Assembly (NCBI RefSeq): GCF_002910905.1
Contig: NZ_NEUE01000260.1
Coordinates: 1-64,000, forward strand
Direction of reading: 5' to 3'
Source: Streptomyces sp. SM11
GTDB lineage: Bacteria; Actinomycetota; Actinomycetes; Streptomycetales; Streptomycetaceae
DNA length: 64,000 nt
Shown: positions 29,020-40,149 of the stretch, one piece after another
Numbering within the stretch: position 1 is the stretch's first letter
Layout: each line of letters begins with the position of its first letter
Program-made: the position numbers and the translations under genes
Notes under the pieces: model-generated
The model's database searches: none
Told to the model about the DNA's origin: nothing
What the model saw: the letters and a program-made list of their open reading frames with translations, nothing else

Positions 29020-29055
29020 AGTCGGCCGCGGCGCCCTGAGGCGCCGCGGCCGGCT
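29020..29055. terminator. hairpin between adk and map
   Basis: Arms at 29020-29035 and 29040-29055 pair over 16 bp with one wobble and a 4-base CTGA loop; the core is GCCGCGGCGCC. It begins 28 bases after the adk stop, so map may depend partly on its own promoter or on read-through. Confidence 0.7.
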
Positions 29056-29082
29056 TGCACTGCGGGTGGTGTGGGGTGACGC

Positions 29083-29742
29083 TCAGCCCTCGTCGGAGGC
29101 CTTCAGCGCCTCCATGGCGCGGGCGGTCACGTCCGCGACCTTGCCCAGCGCGGAGATGGTCACCACGAGGCCCTGGGCCCGGTAGTAGTCGATGATCGGC
29201 TCGGTCTGCGTGTGGTAGACCTCCAGCCGGGTACGGACCGTCTCCTCGCTGTCGTCGTCCCGCTGGTACAGCTCGCCGCCGCAGGCGTCGCAGACGCCCT
29301 CGGTCTTCGGCGGGTTGTACGTCAGGTGGAAGACGTGCGCGCTGTTGTTGCGGCAGACGCGGCGACCCGCGATCCGCTTCACGACCTCGTCCTCGGGGAC
29401 CTCGAGATCGAGGACCGCGTCCAGCTTCACGCCCTCGTCCTTGAGCATCACGTCAAGGGCTTCGGCCTGGCCGACGTTCCGCGGGAAGCCGTCCAGCAGG
29501 AAGCCGCCCACGGCGTCCGACTGGGCCATACGGTCCTTGGCCATCCCGATGGTGACCTCGTCCGGCACCAGCTGGCCTGCGTCCATGTAGGCGCGGGCCT
29601 GCTTGCCAAGGTCGGTGCCCTGGCTGATGTTGGCGCGGAAGAGGTCGCCCGTGGCAATGTGCGGAATCGAGAGGTTTTGGGCAAGGTACGCAGCCTGCGT
29701 TCCCTTGCCGGCACCCGGAGGCCCGACGAGGACGATTCGCAT
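29083..29742 (-). CDS. adk: adenylate kinase
   Basis: A 219-residue kinase interconverting ATP, ADP and AMP. P-loop [18 protein letters not shown] site [10 protein letters not shown] and [20 protein letters not shown] domain [14 protein letters not shown] through [11 protein letters not shown]. The LID keeps only part of the zinc Cys4 set found in Gram-positive enzymes (Asn replaces the second Cys), so zinc binding is doubtful. Its start overlaps the secY stop by one base (TGATG), showing translational coupling. Confidence 0.96.
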   Translation of the reverse strand: MRIVLVGPPGAGKGTQAAYLAQNLSIPHIATGDLFRANISQGTDLGKQARAYMDAGQLVPDEVTIGMAKDRMAQSDAVGGFLLDGFPRNVGQAEALDVMLKDEGVKLDAVLDLEVPEDEVVKRIAGRRVCRNNSAHVFHLTYNPPKTEGVCDACGGELYQRDDDSEETVRTRLEVYHTQTEPIIDYYRAQGLVVTISALGKVADVTARAMEALKASDEG

Positions 29743-31055
29743 CAGCGGAGGAACCCTTCGTAATTGCGCTGCTGGAGCTGACTCTCGATCTGCTTCACGG
29801 TTTCCAGACCCACACCCACGATGATGAGGATGCTCGTCCCGCCGAACGGGAAGTTCGCGTTCGCACCGCCGAAGCCCGCCAACGCCATCGTCGGCACAAG
29901 AGCGATCAGGGCCAGGTACAGCGAGCCTGGCCAAGTGATCCGGTTGAGCACGTAGCTCAGGTATTCGGCAGTGGGACGACCTGCACGGATACCCGGGATG
30001 AAGCCACCATACTTCTTCATGTTGTCGGCGACCTCGTCGGGGTTGAACGAGATGGCCACATAGAAGAAGGCGAAGAAGACGATCAGCAGGAAGTACGCCA
30101 CCATGTAGTACGGCTCGTTCTGCCCGACGAAGTTGTCGGTGATCCAGGTCGCCCAGCCCGCCTGGGAGTTGGAGAACTGGACGATCAGCGCCGGGATGTA
30201 GAGCAGCGACGAGGCGAAGATGACCGGAATCACACCCGCCTGGTTCACCTTCAGCGGGATGTACGTGGACGTACCGCCGTAGGACCGGCGTCCGATCATG
30301 CGCTTCGCGTACTGCACCGGGATGCGGCGCTGGGCCTGCTCGACGAAGACGACGAGGCCGACCATCACGAAGCCGATGAGGATGACGGTGCCGAACTCGA
30401 TCCAGCCGTCGGCCAGCTTGCCGCTCTCCTTGATGGCCCACAGGGCGCCGGGGAACGTGGCGGCGATCGAGATGAACATGAGGATCGACATGCCGTTGCC
30501 GATGCCGCGGTCGGTGATGAGCTCACCGAGCCACATGACGGCGGCCGTACCGGCGGTCATCGTGAGGACCATGATGATCGTGGTGAAGACCGACTTGTCC
30601 GCGACGATCTGGCTGCTCACTGAGCAGTTCTGGAAGAGCGCACCGCTGCGGGCGGTGGCGACGAGGCCGGTGCCCTGGAGGACGGCCAGCGCGACCGTCA
30701 GATAACGCGTGTACTGCGTGATCTTCGCCGTGCCGGACTGCCCCTCCTTCTTCAGGGCTTCCAGGCGCGGGATCACGACGGTCAGCAGCTGGAGAATAAT
30801 GCTCGCCGTGATGTACGGCATGATGCCGAGCGCGAAGATGGTGATCTGCAACAGGGCGCCACCGCTGAACATCTGCATCAGACCGAGGAGACCACCCGAG
30901 TCGGCCTGGTCGATGCACTGCTGCACCTTCGTGTAGTCGACGCCAGGGGCCGGGACATGCGCCCCGAGCCGATAGATCACGATGATGCCGAGCGTGAAGA
31001 GCAGCTTCTTGCGCAGGTCGGGCGTCTTGAACGCTCGGGCGAACGCGGTGAACAC
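29742..31055 (-). CDS. secY: Sec translocon channel subunit SecY
   Basis: A 437-residue membrane protein with ten hydrophobic segments. Family motifs: [19 protein letters not shown] at the start, the plug region [24 protein letters not shown] (quoted in part: [16 protein letters not shown]), QYTRYLTV, and the C5-loop [18 protein letters not shown]. It forms the protein-export channel with SecE and SecG. It heads the secY-adk-map unit; the 381-base gap before it suggests a promoter separate from the spc operon. Confidence 0.98.
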   Translation of the reverse strand: MFTAFARAFKTPDLRKKLLFTLGIIVIYRLGAHVPAPGVDYTKVQQCIDQADSGGLLGLMQMFSGGALLQITIFALGIMPYITASIILQLLTVVIPRLEALKKEGQSGTAKITQYTRYLTVALAVLQGTGLVATARSGALFQNCSVSSQIVADKSVFTTIIMVLTMTAGTAAVMWLGELITDRGIGNGMSILMFISIAATFPGALWAIKESGKLADGWIEFGTVILIGFVMVGLVVFVEQAQRRIPVQYAKRMIGRRSYGGTSTYIPLKVNQAGVIPVIFASSLLYIPALIVQFSNSQAGWATWITDNFVGQNEPYYMVAYFLLIVFFAFFYVAISFNPDEVADNMKKYGGFIPGIRAGRPTAEYLSYVLNRITWPGSLYLALIALVPTMALAGFGGANANFPFGGTSILIIVGVGLETVKQIESQLQQRNYEGFLR

Positions 31056-31436
31056 GGTGCCTCCTGCGACCCCCGCGCTGTGCGTCAGAGGCGACGGGTC
31101 TGGATGGGACTGGACGGGATCGGATACAAGGCAGCCCTACATCGTAAGGAGGCCACAAAAGATTAACGGCGCCACCCTACCCGGCCCGGGACTGAGCAGG
31201 AAACACGCGCCGCACACCGGTGCACCGCCCGCCTCCCGGCCCACGCCGCGAAAGACCGGCCAAGCCACACCATTTGGGACGCGAACGCCCCCTCGGCTCC
31301 CCCACCGCCGGTGCGGTGGGTACCCGTTCAACCTTTCCCGAGCCTTTACGGTTCCCGTACAGCGGCACAAACGCAGAAAAGCCTGGCCGGCCACCTCCGA
31401 AGAGGCAGCCGGCCAGGCCCAGTTCTGTCCCGCGGC
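31056..31436. other. intergenic region between rplO and secY
   Basis: 381 bases without a gene. Adjacent to rplO is a strong hairpin (31381-31418). The remainder, about 31056-31370, must carry the promoter and leader of secY-adk-map. A lower-GC stretch at 31130-31170 near secY is visible, but no convincing promoter pair was identified. Confidence 0.45.
31381..31418. terminator. terminator hairpin after rplO (end of the spc cluster)
   Basis: A perfect 11-bp stem, GCCTGGCCGGC at 31381-31391 and GCCGGCCAGGC at 31408-31418, loop 16 bases, 19 bases past the rplO stop. It separates the spc ribosomal genes from secY, which in E. coli is in the same operon. Confidence 0.75.
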
Positions 31437-31892
31437 TCAGACGAGCTCGGTGACCGTACCGCCAGCGGCGGTGATCTTCTCCTTGGCGGAGCCGGAGACG
31501 GCGTCAACCGAAACCTGCAGTGCCACGGAGATCTCGCCCTGTCCGAGGACCTTGACGAGGTGGTTGTTGCGCACAGCGCCCTTGGCGACCAGGTCGGCCA
31601 CCGTGACCTCTCCACCCTCGGGGTAGAGCGTCGCGAGCTTGTCCAGGTTCACGACCTGGTACTCCGTGCGGAACGGGTTCTTGAAGCCCTTGAGCTTCGG
31701 GAGACGCATGTGGAGGGGCATCTGGCCACCCTCGAAGCGCTCCGGAACCTGGTAACGGGCCTTCGTACCCTTGGTACCACGGCCTGCGGTCTTACCCTTG
31801 GACGCCTCACCACGACCCACACGGGTCTTGGCGGTCTTGGCACCCGGGGCAGGCCGGAGGTTGTGGGCCTTCAGCGGGCTGTTCTCCGCCAT
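31437..31892 (-). CDS. rplO: 50S ribosomal protein L15
   Basis: A 151-residue L15: [38 protein letters not shown], the [16 protein letters not shown] loop, ending [12 protein letters not shown]. The ATG at 31892 overlaps nothing but sits one base from the rpmD stop. It is the last gene of the spc cluster here. Confidence 0.97.
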   Translation of the reverse strand: MAENSPLKAHNLRPAPGAKTAKTRVGRGEASKGKTAGRGTKGTKARYQVPERFEGGQMPLHMRLPKLKGFKNPFRTEYQVVNLDKLATLYPEGGEVTVADLVAKGAVRNNHLVKVLGQGEISVALQVSVDAVSGSAKEKITAAGGTVTELV

Positions 31893-31893
31893 G

Positions 31894-32076
31894 TCAGTCA
31901 ACCTCCTCAACCGTCACGAGGTGGCGGACGGTGTGAACCATTCCGCGGAACTCGGGGCGGTCCTCCTTGACAACCGAGTCGTTCAGGCGCTTGAGCCCGA
32001 GCGAACGCAGGGTGTCGCGGTGGTTCTGCTTGCTGCCGATGTACGACTTCGTCTGCGTGATCTTGAGGCGAGCCAT
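31894..32076 (-). CDS. rpmD: 50S ribosomal protein L30
   Basis: A 60-residue L30: [54 protein letters not shown]. Its start overlaps the stop of rpsE by one base, and rplO starts one base after its stop, so the three are tightly coupled. Confidence 0.97.
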   Translation of the reverse strand: MARLKITQTKSYIGSKQNHRDTLRSLGLKRLNDSVVKEDRPEFRGMVHTVRHLVTVEEVD

Positions 32077-32678
32077 TACGCACCCGCTCCCGCACGTGCA
32101 CGAAGCAGAGCCGCGGGGGCGACGTCCTCAAGGGGCAGACCGCGGCGGGCCGCGATCTCCTCGGGACGCTGCAGGCCCTGGAGGGCCGCCACGGTCGCGT
32201 GCACGATGTTGATCGCGTTGGACGAGCCAAGCGACTTCGACAGGATGTCGTGAACGCCGGCGCACTCGAGCACGGCACGCACCGGGCCACCGGCGATAAC
32301 ACCGGTACCGGGGGAAGCCGGCTTGAGCAGGACGACGCCCGCAGCCTTCTCGCCCGTGATCGGGTGAGGGATGGTGCCCTGGATACGCGGAACCTTGAAG
32401 AAGCTCTTCTTGGCCTCTTCGACGCCCTTGGCGATGGCCGCGGGAACTTCCTTGGCCTTGCCGTATCCGACACCGACGGTGCCGTCACCATCGCCCACCA
32501 CGACCAGCGCGGTGAAGCTGAAGCGACGACCACCCTTCACAACCTTGGCGACGCGGTTGATCGCGACGACGCGCTCGACGTACGCGGTCTTCTCGGCGGC
32601 AGCGCCACCGTCACGGCCCTTCCGGTCCCGCCGCTCGCCGCCACCGGCACCGCTTCCGCGGCGCTGGGGTCCAGCCAT
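32076..32678 (-). CDS. rpsE: 30S ribosomal protein S5
   Basis: A 200-residue S5. After a Gly/Arg-rich N-terminal extension of about 30 residues ([18 protein letters not shown]), the body shows [19 protein letters not shown], the [16 protein letters not shown] loop and [19 protein letters not shown]. The FSF-loop position at which spectinomycin resistance arises is in normal form (KGGRRFSF). Part of the decoding-fidelity proteins S4, S5, S12. Confidence 0.97.
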   Translation of the reverse strand: MAGPQRRGSGAGGGERRDRKGRDGGAAAEKTAYVERVVAINRVAKVVKGGRRFSFTALVVVGDGDGTVGVGYGKAKEVPAAIAKGVEEAKKSFFKVPRIQGTIPHPITGEKAAGVVLLKPASPGTGVIAGGPVRAVLECAGVHDILSKSLGSSNAINIVHATVAALQGLQRPEEIAARRGLPLEDVAPAALLRARAGAGA

Positions 32679-32725
32679 TGGATTTACCTCTCTCTGTTAC
32701 GTCCGCTGTGCGTAGGAACCGGGGC

Positions 32726-33109
32726 TTAGAACTTCAGCCCGGCTTCACGGGCGGCGTCAGCCAGAGCGGCAATCCGCCCGGCGTACTGGTTACCACCGCG
32801 GTCAAACACGACGGCCTCGACGCCTGCGGCCTTGGCGCGCTCGGCGACCAGGGCGCCGACCTGCTGGGCCTGGGCGCTCTTGTCACCCTCGCCACCGCGG
32901 ATCGAGGTGTCCAGGGTCGACGCCGACGCGAGCGTGTGGCCCGCGATGTCGTCGATGACCTGGGCCACGATGTGGCGGTTGGAACGCGTCACAACCAAGC
33001 GAGGACGCTCCGGCGAACCGGAGATGTGCTTGCGGACGCGGATGTGGCGGCGCTTGAGGGCGGCACGCTTGTATGCGTCGCCCTTGGCGATCTTCACACC
33101 GTATGCCAT
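32726..33109 (-). CDS. rplR: 50S ribosomal protein L18
   Basis: A 127-residue L18 that binds 5S r[57 protein letters not shown], ending [26 protein letters not shown] (quoted in part). It lies 2 bases downstream of rplF and 47 bases upstream of rpsE. Confidence 0.97.
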   Translation of the reverse strand: MAYGVKIAKGDAYKRAALKRRHIRVRKHISGSPERPRLVVTRSNRHIVAQVIDDIAGHTLASASTLDTSIRGGEGDKSAQAQQVGALVAERAKAAGVEAVVFDRGGNQYAGRIAALADAAREAGLKF

Positions 33110-33111
33110 GG

Positions 33112-33651
33112 CTACTTACCAGCCTTTCCGACCTTGCGGCGGATGACCTCGCCCGCGTACTTGACGCCCTTGGCCTTGTACGGGTCGGGCTTCCGCAGCT
33201 TGCGGATGTTGGCGGCTACCTCGCCGACCTTCTGCTTGTCGATGCCCTCGACGCTGAGCTTCGTGGGCGACTCGACCTTGAAGGTGATGCCTTCCGGAGC
33301 CTCGATGAGGATCGGGTGGCTGTAGCCCAGGGCGAACTCCAGGTTGGAGCCCTTCGCCTGGACGCGGTAACCGACACCGCTGATCTCGAGCGCCTTGGTG
33401 TAACCCGTGGTCACGCCGGTGATCATGTTCGCCACCAGCGTGCGGGACAGGCCGTGGAGGGCCTTGTTCTGACGCTCGTCGTTCGGGCGGGAGACGCTGA
33501 GCACGCCGTCCTCACCCTTGGAGACCTCGATCGGCGCGGCAACGGTGTGCGTGAGGGAACCCTTGGGGCCCTTCACAGCGACCGTACGGCCATCGATGGT
33601 GACGTCCACACCGGCGGGAACCTGGATGGGGAGCTTGCCGATTCGCGACAT
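33112..33651 (-). CDS. rplF: 50S ribosomal protein L6
   Basis: A 179-residue L6: [50 protein letters not shown], and the C-terminal rRNA-binding [19 protein letters not shown]. Two L6 domains are complete. It is located near the GTPase-associated centre of the 50S subunit. Confidence 0.97.
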   Translation of the reverse strand: MSRIGKLPIQVPAGVDVTIDGRTVAVKGPKGSLTHTVAAPIEVSKGEDGVLSVSRPNDERQNKALHGLSRTLVANMITGVTTGYTKALEISGVGYRVQAKGSNLEFALGYSHPILIEAPEGITFKVESPTKLSVEGIDKQKVGEVAANIRKLRKPDPYKAKGVKYAGEVIRRKVGKAGK

Positions 33652-33672
33652 GAGCTTTCCTTCCTTTCCCGA

Positions 33673-34071
33673 CTACCAGACGTAGGCGAGGACTTCCCCA
33701 CCTACGCCCTTCTTGCCTGCCTGCTGGCCGGTCAGGAGGCCGTGGGACGTGGAGATGATCGCCACGCCCAGACCGCCGAGGACCTTCGGCAGGTTGGTGG
33801 ACTTTGCGTATACACGCAGACCCGGCTTCGAAATCCGCTTGATGCCGGCGATCGAGCGCTCGCGGTTCGGGCCGAACTTCAGCTCGAGGACGAGGCTCTT
33901 GCCGACCTCGGCGTCCTCGACCTTCCAGCCGGTGATGAAGCCCTCCTGCTGGAGGATCTCCGCGATGTGCGACTTGATCTTGCTGTGCGGCATCGCGACA
34001 TCGTCGTGATACGCCGAGTTCGCGTTACGCAGACGCGTGAGCATGTCTGCGATGGGATCAGTCATGGTCAT
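33673..34071 (-). CDS. rpsH: 30S ribosomal protein S8
   Basis: A 132-residue S8: [80 protein letters not shown]. In E. coli S8 is the translational repressor of the spc operon; whether this holds here cannot be seen. A 224-base spacer separates it from rpsN. Confidence 0.97.
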   Translation of the reverse strand: MTMTDPIADMLTRLRNANSAYHDDVAMPHSKIKSHIAEILQQEGFITGWKVEDAEVGKSLVLELKFGPNRERSIAGIKRISKPGLRVYAKSTNLPKVLGGLGVAIISTSHGLLTGQQAGKKGVGGEVLAYVW

Positions 34072-34295
34072 GAGTTGGCCTTCGGCCTCTCTCGCCGGGG
34101 TTTCCTGTATGCGCCATCCCTCTCCCCACTCAGTGGCGGGACGGGTGCGGTGCGGGGACCTACGGCGTAGTAAGTCGGTCTTGGGCGGCAGGCGCCCAAC
34201 CCTTCAAGCCTACGGCATGAAAGGACGGGCTCCTGCCGACCCAGATGCTTACCGAGAGTCTCCGGAACTTCCCTTTGCCCGAGGGCAGAGGGGAG

Positions 34296-34481
34296 TTACC
34301 AGGAGCTCTTGGTCACGCCCGGCAGCTCGCCACGGTGAGCCATCTCACGAAGGCACACGCGGCACAGGCCGAACTTGCGGTAGACGGAGTGGGGCCGGCC
34401 GCAGCGCTGGCAGCGGGTGTACCCGCGCACGCCGAACTTCGGCTTACGGGCGGCCTTAGCGATCAGAGCCTTCTTCGCCAC
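34296..34481 (-). CDS. rpsN: 30S ribosomal protein S14, type Z (zinc-binding)
   Basis: A 61-residue short S14: [20 protein letters not shown], then [28 protein letters not shown]. The CxxC...CxxC zinc finger is complete, so this is the zinc-dependent form; a zinc-independent form is expected elsewhere. It lies 2 bases from rplE. Confidence 0.97.
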   Translation of the reverse strand: MAKKALIAKAARKPKFGVRGYTRCQRCGRPHSVYRKFGLCRVCLREMAHRGELPGVTKSSW

Positions 34482-34483
34482 GG

Positions 34484-35041
34484 TCAGTTCTCCTTGAACG
34501 GGAAGCCGAGGTGACGAAGGAGGGCACGACCCTCGTCGTCGTTGGTCGCCGTGGTGACCACGGTGATGTCCATGCCCCGGACCCGGTCGATCTTGTCCTG
34601 GTCGATCTCGTGGAACATGACCTGCTCCGTGAGACCGAAGGTGTAGTTGCCACGGCCGTCGAACTGCTTCGGCGACAGGCCACGGAAGTCACGGATACGC
34701 GGAAGCGCGAGCGACAGCGTACGGTCCAGGAACTCCCACATCCGGTCACCACGAAGGGTGACGTGGCAGCCGATCGGCTGGCCCTCGCGCAGCTTGAACT
34801 GCGCGATGGACTTGCGGGCCTTCGTGACGGCCGGCTTCTGGCCGGTGATCGTGGTGAGGTCCTTGACGGCACCGTCGATCAGCTTGGAGTCGCGGGCGGC
34901 GTCGCCCACACCCATGTTGACCACGATCTTGACCAGACCGGGAACCTGCATGACGTTCTCGTACGAGAACTCCTCACGCAGCTTGCCGGCGATTTCCTCG
35001 CGGTAGCGCGTCTTGAGACGCGGCGCAGTGGTGGCAGTCAT
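34484..35041 (-). CDS. rplE: 50S ribosomal protein L5
   Basis: A 185-residue L5, a 5S rRNA-binding protein: [80 protein letters not shown]. Its start overlaps the stop of rplX by one base (TGATG), indicating translational coupling. Confidence 0.97.
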   Translation of the reverse strand: MTATTAPRLKTRYREEIAGKLREEFSYENVMQVPGLVKIVVNMGVGDAARDSKLIDGAVKDLTTITGQKPAVTKARKSIAQFKLREGQPIGCHVTLRGDRMWEFLDRTLSLALPRIRDFRGLSPKQFDGRGNYTFGLTEQVMFHEIDQDKIDRVRGMDITVVTTATNDDEGRALLRHLGFPFKEN

Positions 35042-35364
35042 CAGATGTCCTCACCGGTCCGCTTGGCAACGCGGATCTTGTTGCCCTCGTCGTCAAAGCG
35101 GTAGCCGACGCGGGTGACAACCTTGTTGCCGTCCTTCTCCACGACCAGCGACACGTTGCTGATGTGGATCGGGGCCTCGGTGGTGACAATGCCACCCGTC
35201 TGCGAACCGCGAGCCGTCTGACCGGCCTTGGTGTGCTTCTTGACCCGGTTGACACCCTCGACGAGGACGCGGTCCTGAGCGGGGTAGGCCACGATGACCT
35301 TGCCCTGCTTGCCCTTGTCCTTACCGGTGATGACCTGAACCAGGTCGCCCTTCTTGATCTTCAT
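35041..35364 (-). CDS. rplX: 50S ribosomal protein L24
   Basis: A 107-residue L24 with a KOW motif: [39 protein letters not shown], then IHISNVSLV. It is one of the two proteins that start 50S assembly. It begins 2 bases after rplN and overlaps rplE by one base. Confidence 0.97.
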   Translation of the reverse strand: MKIKKGDLVQVITGKDKGKQGKVIVAYPAQDRVLVEGVNRVKKHTKAGQTARGSQTGGIVTTEAPIHISNVSLVVEKDGNKVVTRVGYRFDDEGNKIRVAKRTGEDI

Positions 35365-35366
35365 GC

Positions 35367-35735
35367 TTACAGCACCTCCGGCGCGAGCGAGATGATCTTC
35401 ATGAACTTCTTCTCGCGCAGCTCCCGGCCCACCGGGCCGAAGATGCGGGTGCCGCGGGGGTCGCCGTCGTTCTTCAGAATGACGGCGGCGTTCTCGTCGA
35501 AGCGGATGTACGAGCCATCCTGACGACGACGCTCCTTGACGGTGCGAACGATGACGGCCTTGACGACGTCACCCTTCTTCACGTTGCCACCGGGGATCGC
35601 GTCCTTGACGGTGGCGACAATGACGTCACCGATACCCGCGTAGCGGCGACCCGAGCCACCGAGAACACGAATGGTGAGAATTTCCTTCGCACCCGTGTTG
35701 TCGGCGACGCGCAGTCGCGACTCCTGCTGGATCAC
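35367..35735 (-). CDS. rplN: 50S ribosomal protein L14
   Basis: A 122-residue L14: [81 protein letters not shown]. It is the first gene of the spc set; two hairpins separate it from rpsQ upstream. Confidence 0.98.
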   Translation of the reverse strand: MIQQESRLRVADNTGAKEILTIRVLGGSGRRYAGIGDVIVATVKDAIPGGNVKKGDVVKAVIVRTVKERRRQDGSYIRFDENAAVILKNDGDPRGTRIFGPVGRELREKKFMKIISLAPEVL

Positions 35736-35767
35736 GTCTATCTCCTGATCGTCTGCCGGTTCCCGGC

Positions 35768-35840
35768 GGGTGCCTCTCCGTTACCGGGGAGGCACCCCAC
35801 CGAGCCTGGCGGAACTGACCTGAGGGGAAAATCCCTCAGG
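35768..35840. terminator. two tandem hairpins at the S10/spc border
   Basis: Hairpin 1: GGGTGCCTCTCC at 35768-35779 with GGGGAGGCACCC at 35786-35797, 12 bp with one wobble, 6-base loop. Hairpin 2: CCTGAGGG at 35819-35826 with CCCTCAGG at 35833-35840, loop GAAAAT. Hairpin 2 lies 3 bases after the rpsQ stop. They mark the junction where the S10 operon ends and the spc operon begins in E. coli, and probably terminate, attenuate or process the long transcript. Confidence 0.68.
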
Positions 35841-35842
35841 AA

Positions 35843-36127
35843 TTACTTGGCCTTCTCGAGGATCTCGACGATGCGCCAGCGCTTCGAGGCCGACAGCGGA
35901 CGCGTCTCCATGATGATGACGCGGTCGCCGACGCCTGCAGCGTTCTGCTCGTCGTGGGCCTTGAGCTTGTTCGTACGGCGGATGACCTTGCCGTACAGCG
36001 CGTGCTTGACGCGGTCCTCGACAGCGACGACGACGGTCTTGTCCATCTTGTCGCTGACGACGAGACCCTCACGGGTCTTGCGGAAACCGCGGTCGGTGTT
36101 CGTCTCAGTCACAGTCTTCTCGCTCAT
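35843..36127 (-). CDS. rpsQ: 30S ribosomal protein S17
   Basis: A 94-residue S17: [63 protein letters not shown] primary 16S rRNA binder with an OB fold. It overlaps rpmC by one base and is the last gene of the S10 set. Confidence 0.97.
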   Translation of the reverse strand: MSEKTVTETNTDRGFRKTREGLVVSDKMDKTVVVAVEDRVKHALYGKVIRRTNKLKAHDEQNAAGVGDRVIIMETRPLSASKRWRIVEILEKAK

Positions 36128-36354
36128 CAGGCGCTCTCCACCGTCTCGATGCCCAGCTCGCGCTCACGCATCAGGGTGTAGATCCGGGCGATGTCCTTAC
36201 GGACGGACTTGAGCCGGCCGTGGTTCTCGAGCTGGCCCGTCGCCGCCTGGAAGCGGAGGTTGAACAGCTCTTCCTTGGCTTCGCGGAGCTTGTTGAGGAG
36301 CTCCTCGTCGCCCAGCTCGCGCAGCTCGGACGCCTTGGTACCGGCCGACATCAC
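36127..36354 (-). CDS. rpmC: 50S ribosomal protein L29
   Basis: A 75-residue L29: [62 protein letters not shown]. Two helices, located at the polypeptide exit where trigger factor and SRP dock. The start (ATG ATG at 36354) lies inside the 3' end of rplP (4-base overlap). Confidence 0.97.
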   Translation of the reverse strand: MMSAGTKASELRELGDEELLNKLREAKEELFNLRFQAATGQLENHGRLKSVRKDIARIYTLMRERELGIETVESA

Positions 36355-36770
36355 GACTCACCTGCCTCGCGCCGAACGATCCGGCACTTCATCGGAAGCT
36401 TGTGAGCAGCGCGGGTGAGCGCCTCACGAGCAATCTTCTCGTTCGGGTAGGACAGCTCGAACATCACCCGACCCGGCTTGACGTTCGCGATCCACCACTC
36501 GGGAGAACCCTTACCGGAACCCATGCGGGTCTCGGCAGGCTTCTTCGTCAGGGGACGGTCCGGGTAGATGTTGATCCAGACCTTGCCGCCACGCTTGATG
36601 TGACGGGTCATCGCGATACGAGCGGACTCGATCTGACGGTTCGTCACGTACGCCGGGGTCAGCGCCTGGATGCCGTACTCGCCGAACGCAACCTGCGTGC
36701 CACCCTTGGACATACCGCTGCGCTTCGGGTGGTGCTGCTTGCGGTGCTTGACCCTACGGGGGATCAGCAT
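36351..36770 (-). CDS. rplP: 50S ribosomal protein L16
   Basis: A 139-residue L16: [80 protein letters not shown]. It shapes the A-site region of the peptidyl transferase centre and is a site of evernimicin/avilamycin resistance. It begins 5 bases after rpsC. Confidence 0.97.
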   Translation of the reverse strand: MLIPRRVKHRKQHHPKRSGMSKGGTQVAFGEYGIQALTPAYVTNRQIESARIAMTRHIKRGGKVWINIYPDRPLTKKPAETRMGSGKGSPEWWIANVKPGRVMFELSYPNEKIAREALTRAAHKLPMKCRIVRREAGES

Positions 36771-36775
36771 TTCGG

Positions 36776-37612
36776 TCAGGCCTCCGTTCCGGTGCTCTCA
36801 GCAGCCGGAGCAGCGGCGGCGGGAGCGTCGGCCTTGGGGGCCTCGGCTGCCGGCGACTGCTGCGGCTTACGGCCGCGACCGCCACGCTCGCCACCACGGC
36901 CACCGCGGCCGGCCGGGCGGTCGGTGCCGCCACGAGCCGGACGGTTACCGGCGCGGGCCGCGGCGTTCTCGGCGCGAACCTCGGCGATGTTCTTGACGTC
37001 GCCCTTGTAGATCCAGACCTTCACGCCGATGCGGCCGAAGGTCGTCTTGGCCTCGAAGAAGCCGTAGTCGACGTTGGCCCGGAGGGTGTGCAGGGGCACA
37101 CGGCCCTCGCGGTAGAACTCCGAGCGGGACATCTCGGCGCCGCCGAGGCGACCGCCGCACTGGATCTTGATGCCCTTGGCGCCGGCCTTCATCGAGCTCT
37201 GCATGCTCTTACGCATGGCACGACGGAAGGAGACGCGGGAGGAGAGCTGCTCGGCGACGGCCTGGGCCACCAGCTGAGCGTCCACCTCGGGGTTCTTGAC
37301 CTCGAGGATGTTCAGCTGGACCTGCTTGCCGGTCAGCTTCTCCAGCTCGCCGCGGATGCGATCGGCCTCGGCGCCGCGGCGACCGATGACGATGCCCGGA
37401 CGGGCGGTGTGGATGTCAACGCGGACGCGGTCGCGGGTGCGCTCGATCTCGACCTTCGAGATGCCGGCCCGCTCCATGCCCTTCGTCATCATGCGACGAA
37501 TGGCGACGTCTTCCTTGACGTAGTCCTTGTACAGCTTGTCGGCGTACCAGCGGGACTTGAAGTCCGTGGTGATGCCGAGCCGGAACCCGTGCGGGTTTAC
37601 CTTCTGGCCCAT
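36776..37612 (-). CDS. rpsC: 30S ribosomal protein S3
   Basis: A 278-residue S3: [21 protein letters not shown], the KH domain [19 protein letters not shown], and [21 protein letters not shown]. It has a Gly/Arg- and Ala-rich C-terminal extension of about 60 residues ([19 protein letters not shown], then Ala-Pro repeats), typical for Streptomyces. Forms part of the mRNA entry helicase. It overlaps rplV by one base. Confidence 0.97.
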   Translation of the reverse strand: MGQKVNPHGFRLGITTDFKSRWYADKLYKDYVKEDVAIRRMMTKGMERAGISKVEIERTRDRVRVDIHTARPGIVIGRRGAEADRIRGELEKLTGKQVQLNILEVKNPEVDAQLVAQAVAEQLSSRVSFRRAMRKSMQSSMKAGAKGIKIQCGGRLGGAEMSRSEFYREGRVPLHTLRANVDYGFFEAKTTFGRIGVKVWIYKGDVKNIAEVRAENAAARAGNRPARGGTDRPAGRGGRGGERGGRGRKPQQSPAAEAPKADAPAAAAPAAESTGTEA

Positions 37613-37959
37613 TACCGGGTTCCTTCCTTGCTGCTGACGACCACGGTGATGTGGCTGGTCCGCTTACGGATCCGGTAGGCCCGGCCCTGAGCACGCGGAC
37701 GGAACCGCTTCAGGGTCGGACCCTCGTCCACGTACGCCTCGCTGATGACCAGCGAAGAGGCGTCAGGGTGGTCGTAGTTGTGTGCAGCGTTGGCAATGGC
37801 GCTGTCAAGCACCTTGCCAACCGGCACGCTCGCGGCCTGCGGGGCGAAACGCAGGACCGCCTGAGCCTCCGTGGCATCCATGCCACGGATGAGGTCCACC
37901 ACTCGGCGGGCCTTCATGGGCGTGACGCGGATGTACCGCGCCTGGGCCCTGGCTTCCAT
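37612..37959 (-). CDS. rplV: 50S ribosomal protein L22
   Basis: A 115-residue L22: [38 protein letters not shown], and the tunnel-lining hairpin near [20 protein letters not shown]. The macrolide-relevant loop is normal. The ATG at 37959 gives the family N-terminus; upstream ATGs at 37983 and 37995 would add 8 or 12 residues and cannot be excluded because the Shine-Dalgarno context is weak for all. Confidence 0.95.
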   Translation of the reverse strand: MEARAQARYIRVTPMKARRVVDLIRGMDATEAQAVLRFAPQAASVPVGKVLDSAIANAAHNYDHPDASSLVISEAYVDEGPTLKRFRPRAQGRAYRIRKRTSHITVVVSSKEGTR

Positions 37960-38001
37960 GGTTGTCCCTTCGGTGTGAGTCATAGTCGTTTCCACCCCGC
38001 G

Positions 38002-38283
38002 CTAGCGGCGCTTCGACTTCCGGTCGTCCTTGACGTGGCCGCGGAAGGTGCGAGTCGGCGAGAACTCGCCGAGCTTGTGGCCGACCATCGACTCGGTGAC
38101 GAACACCGGGACATGGATCTTGCCGTTGTGCACCGCGATGGTGTGCCCCAGCATGGCCGGGATGATCATCGAGCGACGGGACCAGGTCTTGATGACGTTC
38201 TTGGTGCCTGCTTCGTTCTGTACGTCCACCTTCTTGACGAGGTGGCCGTCGACGAAGGGCCCCTTCTTGAGACTGCGCGGCAT
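38002..38283 (-). CDS. rpsS: 30S ribosomal protein S19
   Basis: A 93-residue S19: [81 protein letters not shown]. It sits on the 30S head near the A site. It lies 12 bases after rplB. Confidence 0.98.
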   Translation of the reverse strand: MPRSLKKGPFVDGHLVKKVDVQNEAGTKNVIKTWSRRSMIIPAMLGHTIAVHNGKIHVPVFVTESMVGHKLGEFSPTRTFRGHVKDDRKSKRR

Positions 38284-38295
38284 CTAAACCCGCTC

Positions 38296-39132
38296 CTAGC
38301 GCTTCTTGTTCGTCTTGCGGCGGCGGACGATGTACTTGCTCGAAGCCTTCTTCGGCGAGCGAGTACGACCCTCCTTCTGACCCCACGGCGAGACCGGGTG
38401 ACGACCACCGGAGGTCTTGCCTTCACCACCACCGTGCGGGTGGTCAACCGGGTTCATCGCGACACCGCGGACGGTCGGGCGTACGCCCTTCCAGCGCATA
38501 CGGCCGGCCTTGCCCCAGTTGATGTTCGACTGCTCGGCGTTGCCGACCTCACCGATCGTCGCGCGGCAGCGCGCGTCGACCAGGCGGATCTCACCCGACG
38601 GCATACGAAGGTGGGCCATGGTGCCCTCCTTCGCCAGCAGCTGCACGGAGGCACCCGCGGAACGGGCGAACTTCGCGCCGCCGCCGGGCCGCAGCTCGAT
38701 GGCGTGGATGGTCGTACCGACCGGGATGTTGCGCAGCGCCAGGTTGTTACCGGGCTTGATGTCGGCGCCCGGACCGTTCTCGACACGGTCACCCTGCGAC
38801 AGGCCACGGGGAGCGACGATGTAACGCTTCTCGCCGTCCGCGTAGTGCAGCAGCGCGATGCGCGCGGTGCGGTTCGGGTCGTACTCGATGTGCGCGACCT
38901 TGGCCGGCACGCCGTCCTTGTCGTGACGACGGAAGTCGATCACGCGGTAGGCGCGCTTGTGGCCACCACCCTGGTGGCGAACGGTCACACGACCGGCGTT
39001 GTTACGGCCGCCCTTGCTGTGCAGAGGGCGGACCAGCGACTTCTCCGGCGTGGACCGCGTGATCTCGACAAAGTCGGCGACGCTGGAGCCACGACGGCCC
39101 GGGGTCGTCGGCTTGTACTTGCGGATACCCAT
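38296..39132 (-). CDS. rplB: 50S ribosomal protein L2
   Basis: A 278-residue L2, near the peptidyl transferase centre. Motifs: [40 protein letters not shown], and the C-terminal [20 protein letters not shown], which carries the conserved His implicated in catalysis. Ends [15 protein letters not shown]. Confidence 0.98.
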   Translation of the reverse strand: MGIRKYKPTTPGRRGSSVADFVEITRSTPEKSLVRPLHSKGGRNNAGRVTVRHQGGGHKRAYRVIDFRRHDKDGVPAKVAHIEYDPNRTARIALLHYADGEKRYIVAPRGLSQGDRVENGPGADIKPGNNLALRNIPVGTTIHAIELRPGGGAKFARSAGASVQLLAKEGTMAHLRMPSGEIRLVDARCRATIGEVGNAEQSNINWGKAGRMRWKGVRPTVRGVAMNPVDHPHGGGEGKTSGGRHPVSPWGQKEGRTRSPKKASSKYIVRRRKTNKKR

Positions 39133-39171
39133 TTCTCAGTCCTCGTCCGATTCCGGACGACTCGACCTCAC

Positions 39172-39495
39172 TTAAGAGGTCGGGCCGCCGAAGATGTCGA
39201 TACGGTCGCCCTCGGCGAGGGTCACGATGGCGCGCTTCGTGTCGGAGCGCTTGCCGAAGCCGGTCTTGGTGCGCTTGCGCTTGCCCTGCCGGTTGATCGT
39301 GTTGACCCCGGTGACCTTGACCGAGAAGACCGCTTCCACGGCCTGCTTGATCTGGGTCTTGTTGGAGCCGGGCGCGACGATGAACGTGTACTTGTTCTCG
39401 TCGAGCAGCGCGTAGCTCTTCTCGGAGACCACGGGCTTGACGAGAACGTCACGCGGGTCCGAGTACGTCTTGCTGGTAACGGTCGCCTCGCTCAT
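39172..39495 (-). CDS. rplW: 50S ribosomal protein L23
   Basis: A 107-residue L23 at the polypeptide tunnel exit: [60 protein letters not shown]. Its start overlaps the stop of rplD by one base. Confidence 0.97.
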   Translation of the reverse strand: MSEATVTSKTYSDPRDVLVKPVVSEKSYALLDENKYTFIVAPGSNKTQIKQAVEAVFSVKVTGVNTINRQGKRKRTKTGFGKRSDTKRAIVTLAEGDRIDIFGGPTS

Positions 39496-40145
39496 CAGGC
39501 GGCGCTCCCTTCGGTCTCAGCGGTCTGGGGGCCAGACACGAAGGACTCGAAAGCGGCCTGGGTGAAGACCACGTCGTCAGAGACGATCACGTCGTACGTG
39601 TTGAGCTGGCCCGGCTCCAGGATGTGCACCTGGGGCAGGTTGCGCGCGGACAGCCACGCGGCCTCGTCGGCACGGTCGACGACCAGGAGCAGGTTCTGGC
39701 GCTCCGAGATCTTGCCGAGCAGCGTCTTGGCGGCCTTCGTGGAGGCGGCACCCTCGACCACGCCGGTGACGACGTGGATACGGGAGTGACGGGCCCGGTC
39801 CGAGAGGGCACCGCGCAGGGCGGCGGCCTTCATCTTCTTCGGGGTCCGCTGCGAGTAGTCACGCGGCTGCGGGCCGTGGACGACACCACCACCGGCGAAC
39901 TGCGGGGCGCGGGTCGAACCCTGACGGGCGCGGCCGGTGCCCTTCTGGCGGTAAGGCTTCTTGCCACCACCGCGGACTTCACCGCGGCGCTTGGTCTTGT
40001 GCGTGCCCTGACGGGCAGCCGCCAGCTGAGCGACAACGACCTGGTGGATCAGCGGAACGCTGGTCTTCGCGTCGAAGATCTCCGCGGGGAGGTCGACGGT
40101 ACCGGCCTTGTCGCCTGCCGGCGAAAGGATGTCAATGGTGCTCAT
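39495..40145 (-). CDS. rplD: 50S ribosomal protein L4
   Basis: A 216-residue L4: [20 protein letters not shown], then the tunnel loop [20 protein letters not shown] and [20 protein letters not shown]. In E. coli L4 autogenously represses the S10 operon; the leader here has not been shown to do this. The ATG at 40145 is the family start. It begins 4 bases after rplC. Confidence 0.97.
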   Translation of the reverse strand: MSTIDILSPAGDKAGTVDLPAEIFDAKTSVPLIHQVVVAQLAAARQGTHKTKRRGEVRGGGKKPYRQKGTGRARQGSTRAPQFAGGGVVHGPQPRDYSQRTPKKMKAAALRGALSDRARHSRIHVVTGVVEGAASTKAAKTLLGKISERQNLLLVVDRADEAAWLSARNLPQVHILEPGQLNTYDVIVSDDVVFTQAAFESFVSGPQTAETEGSAA

Positions 40146-40149
40146 TACC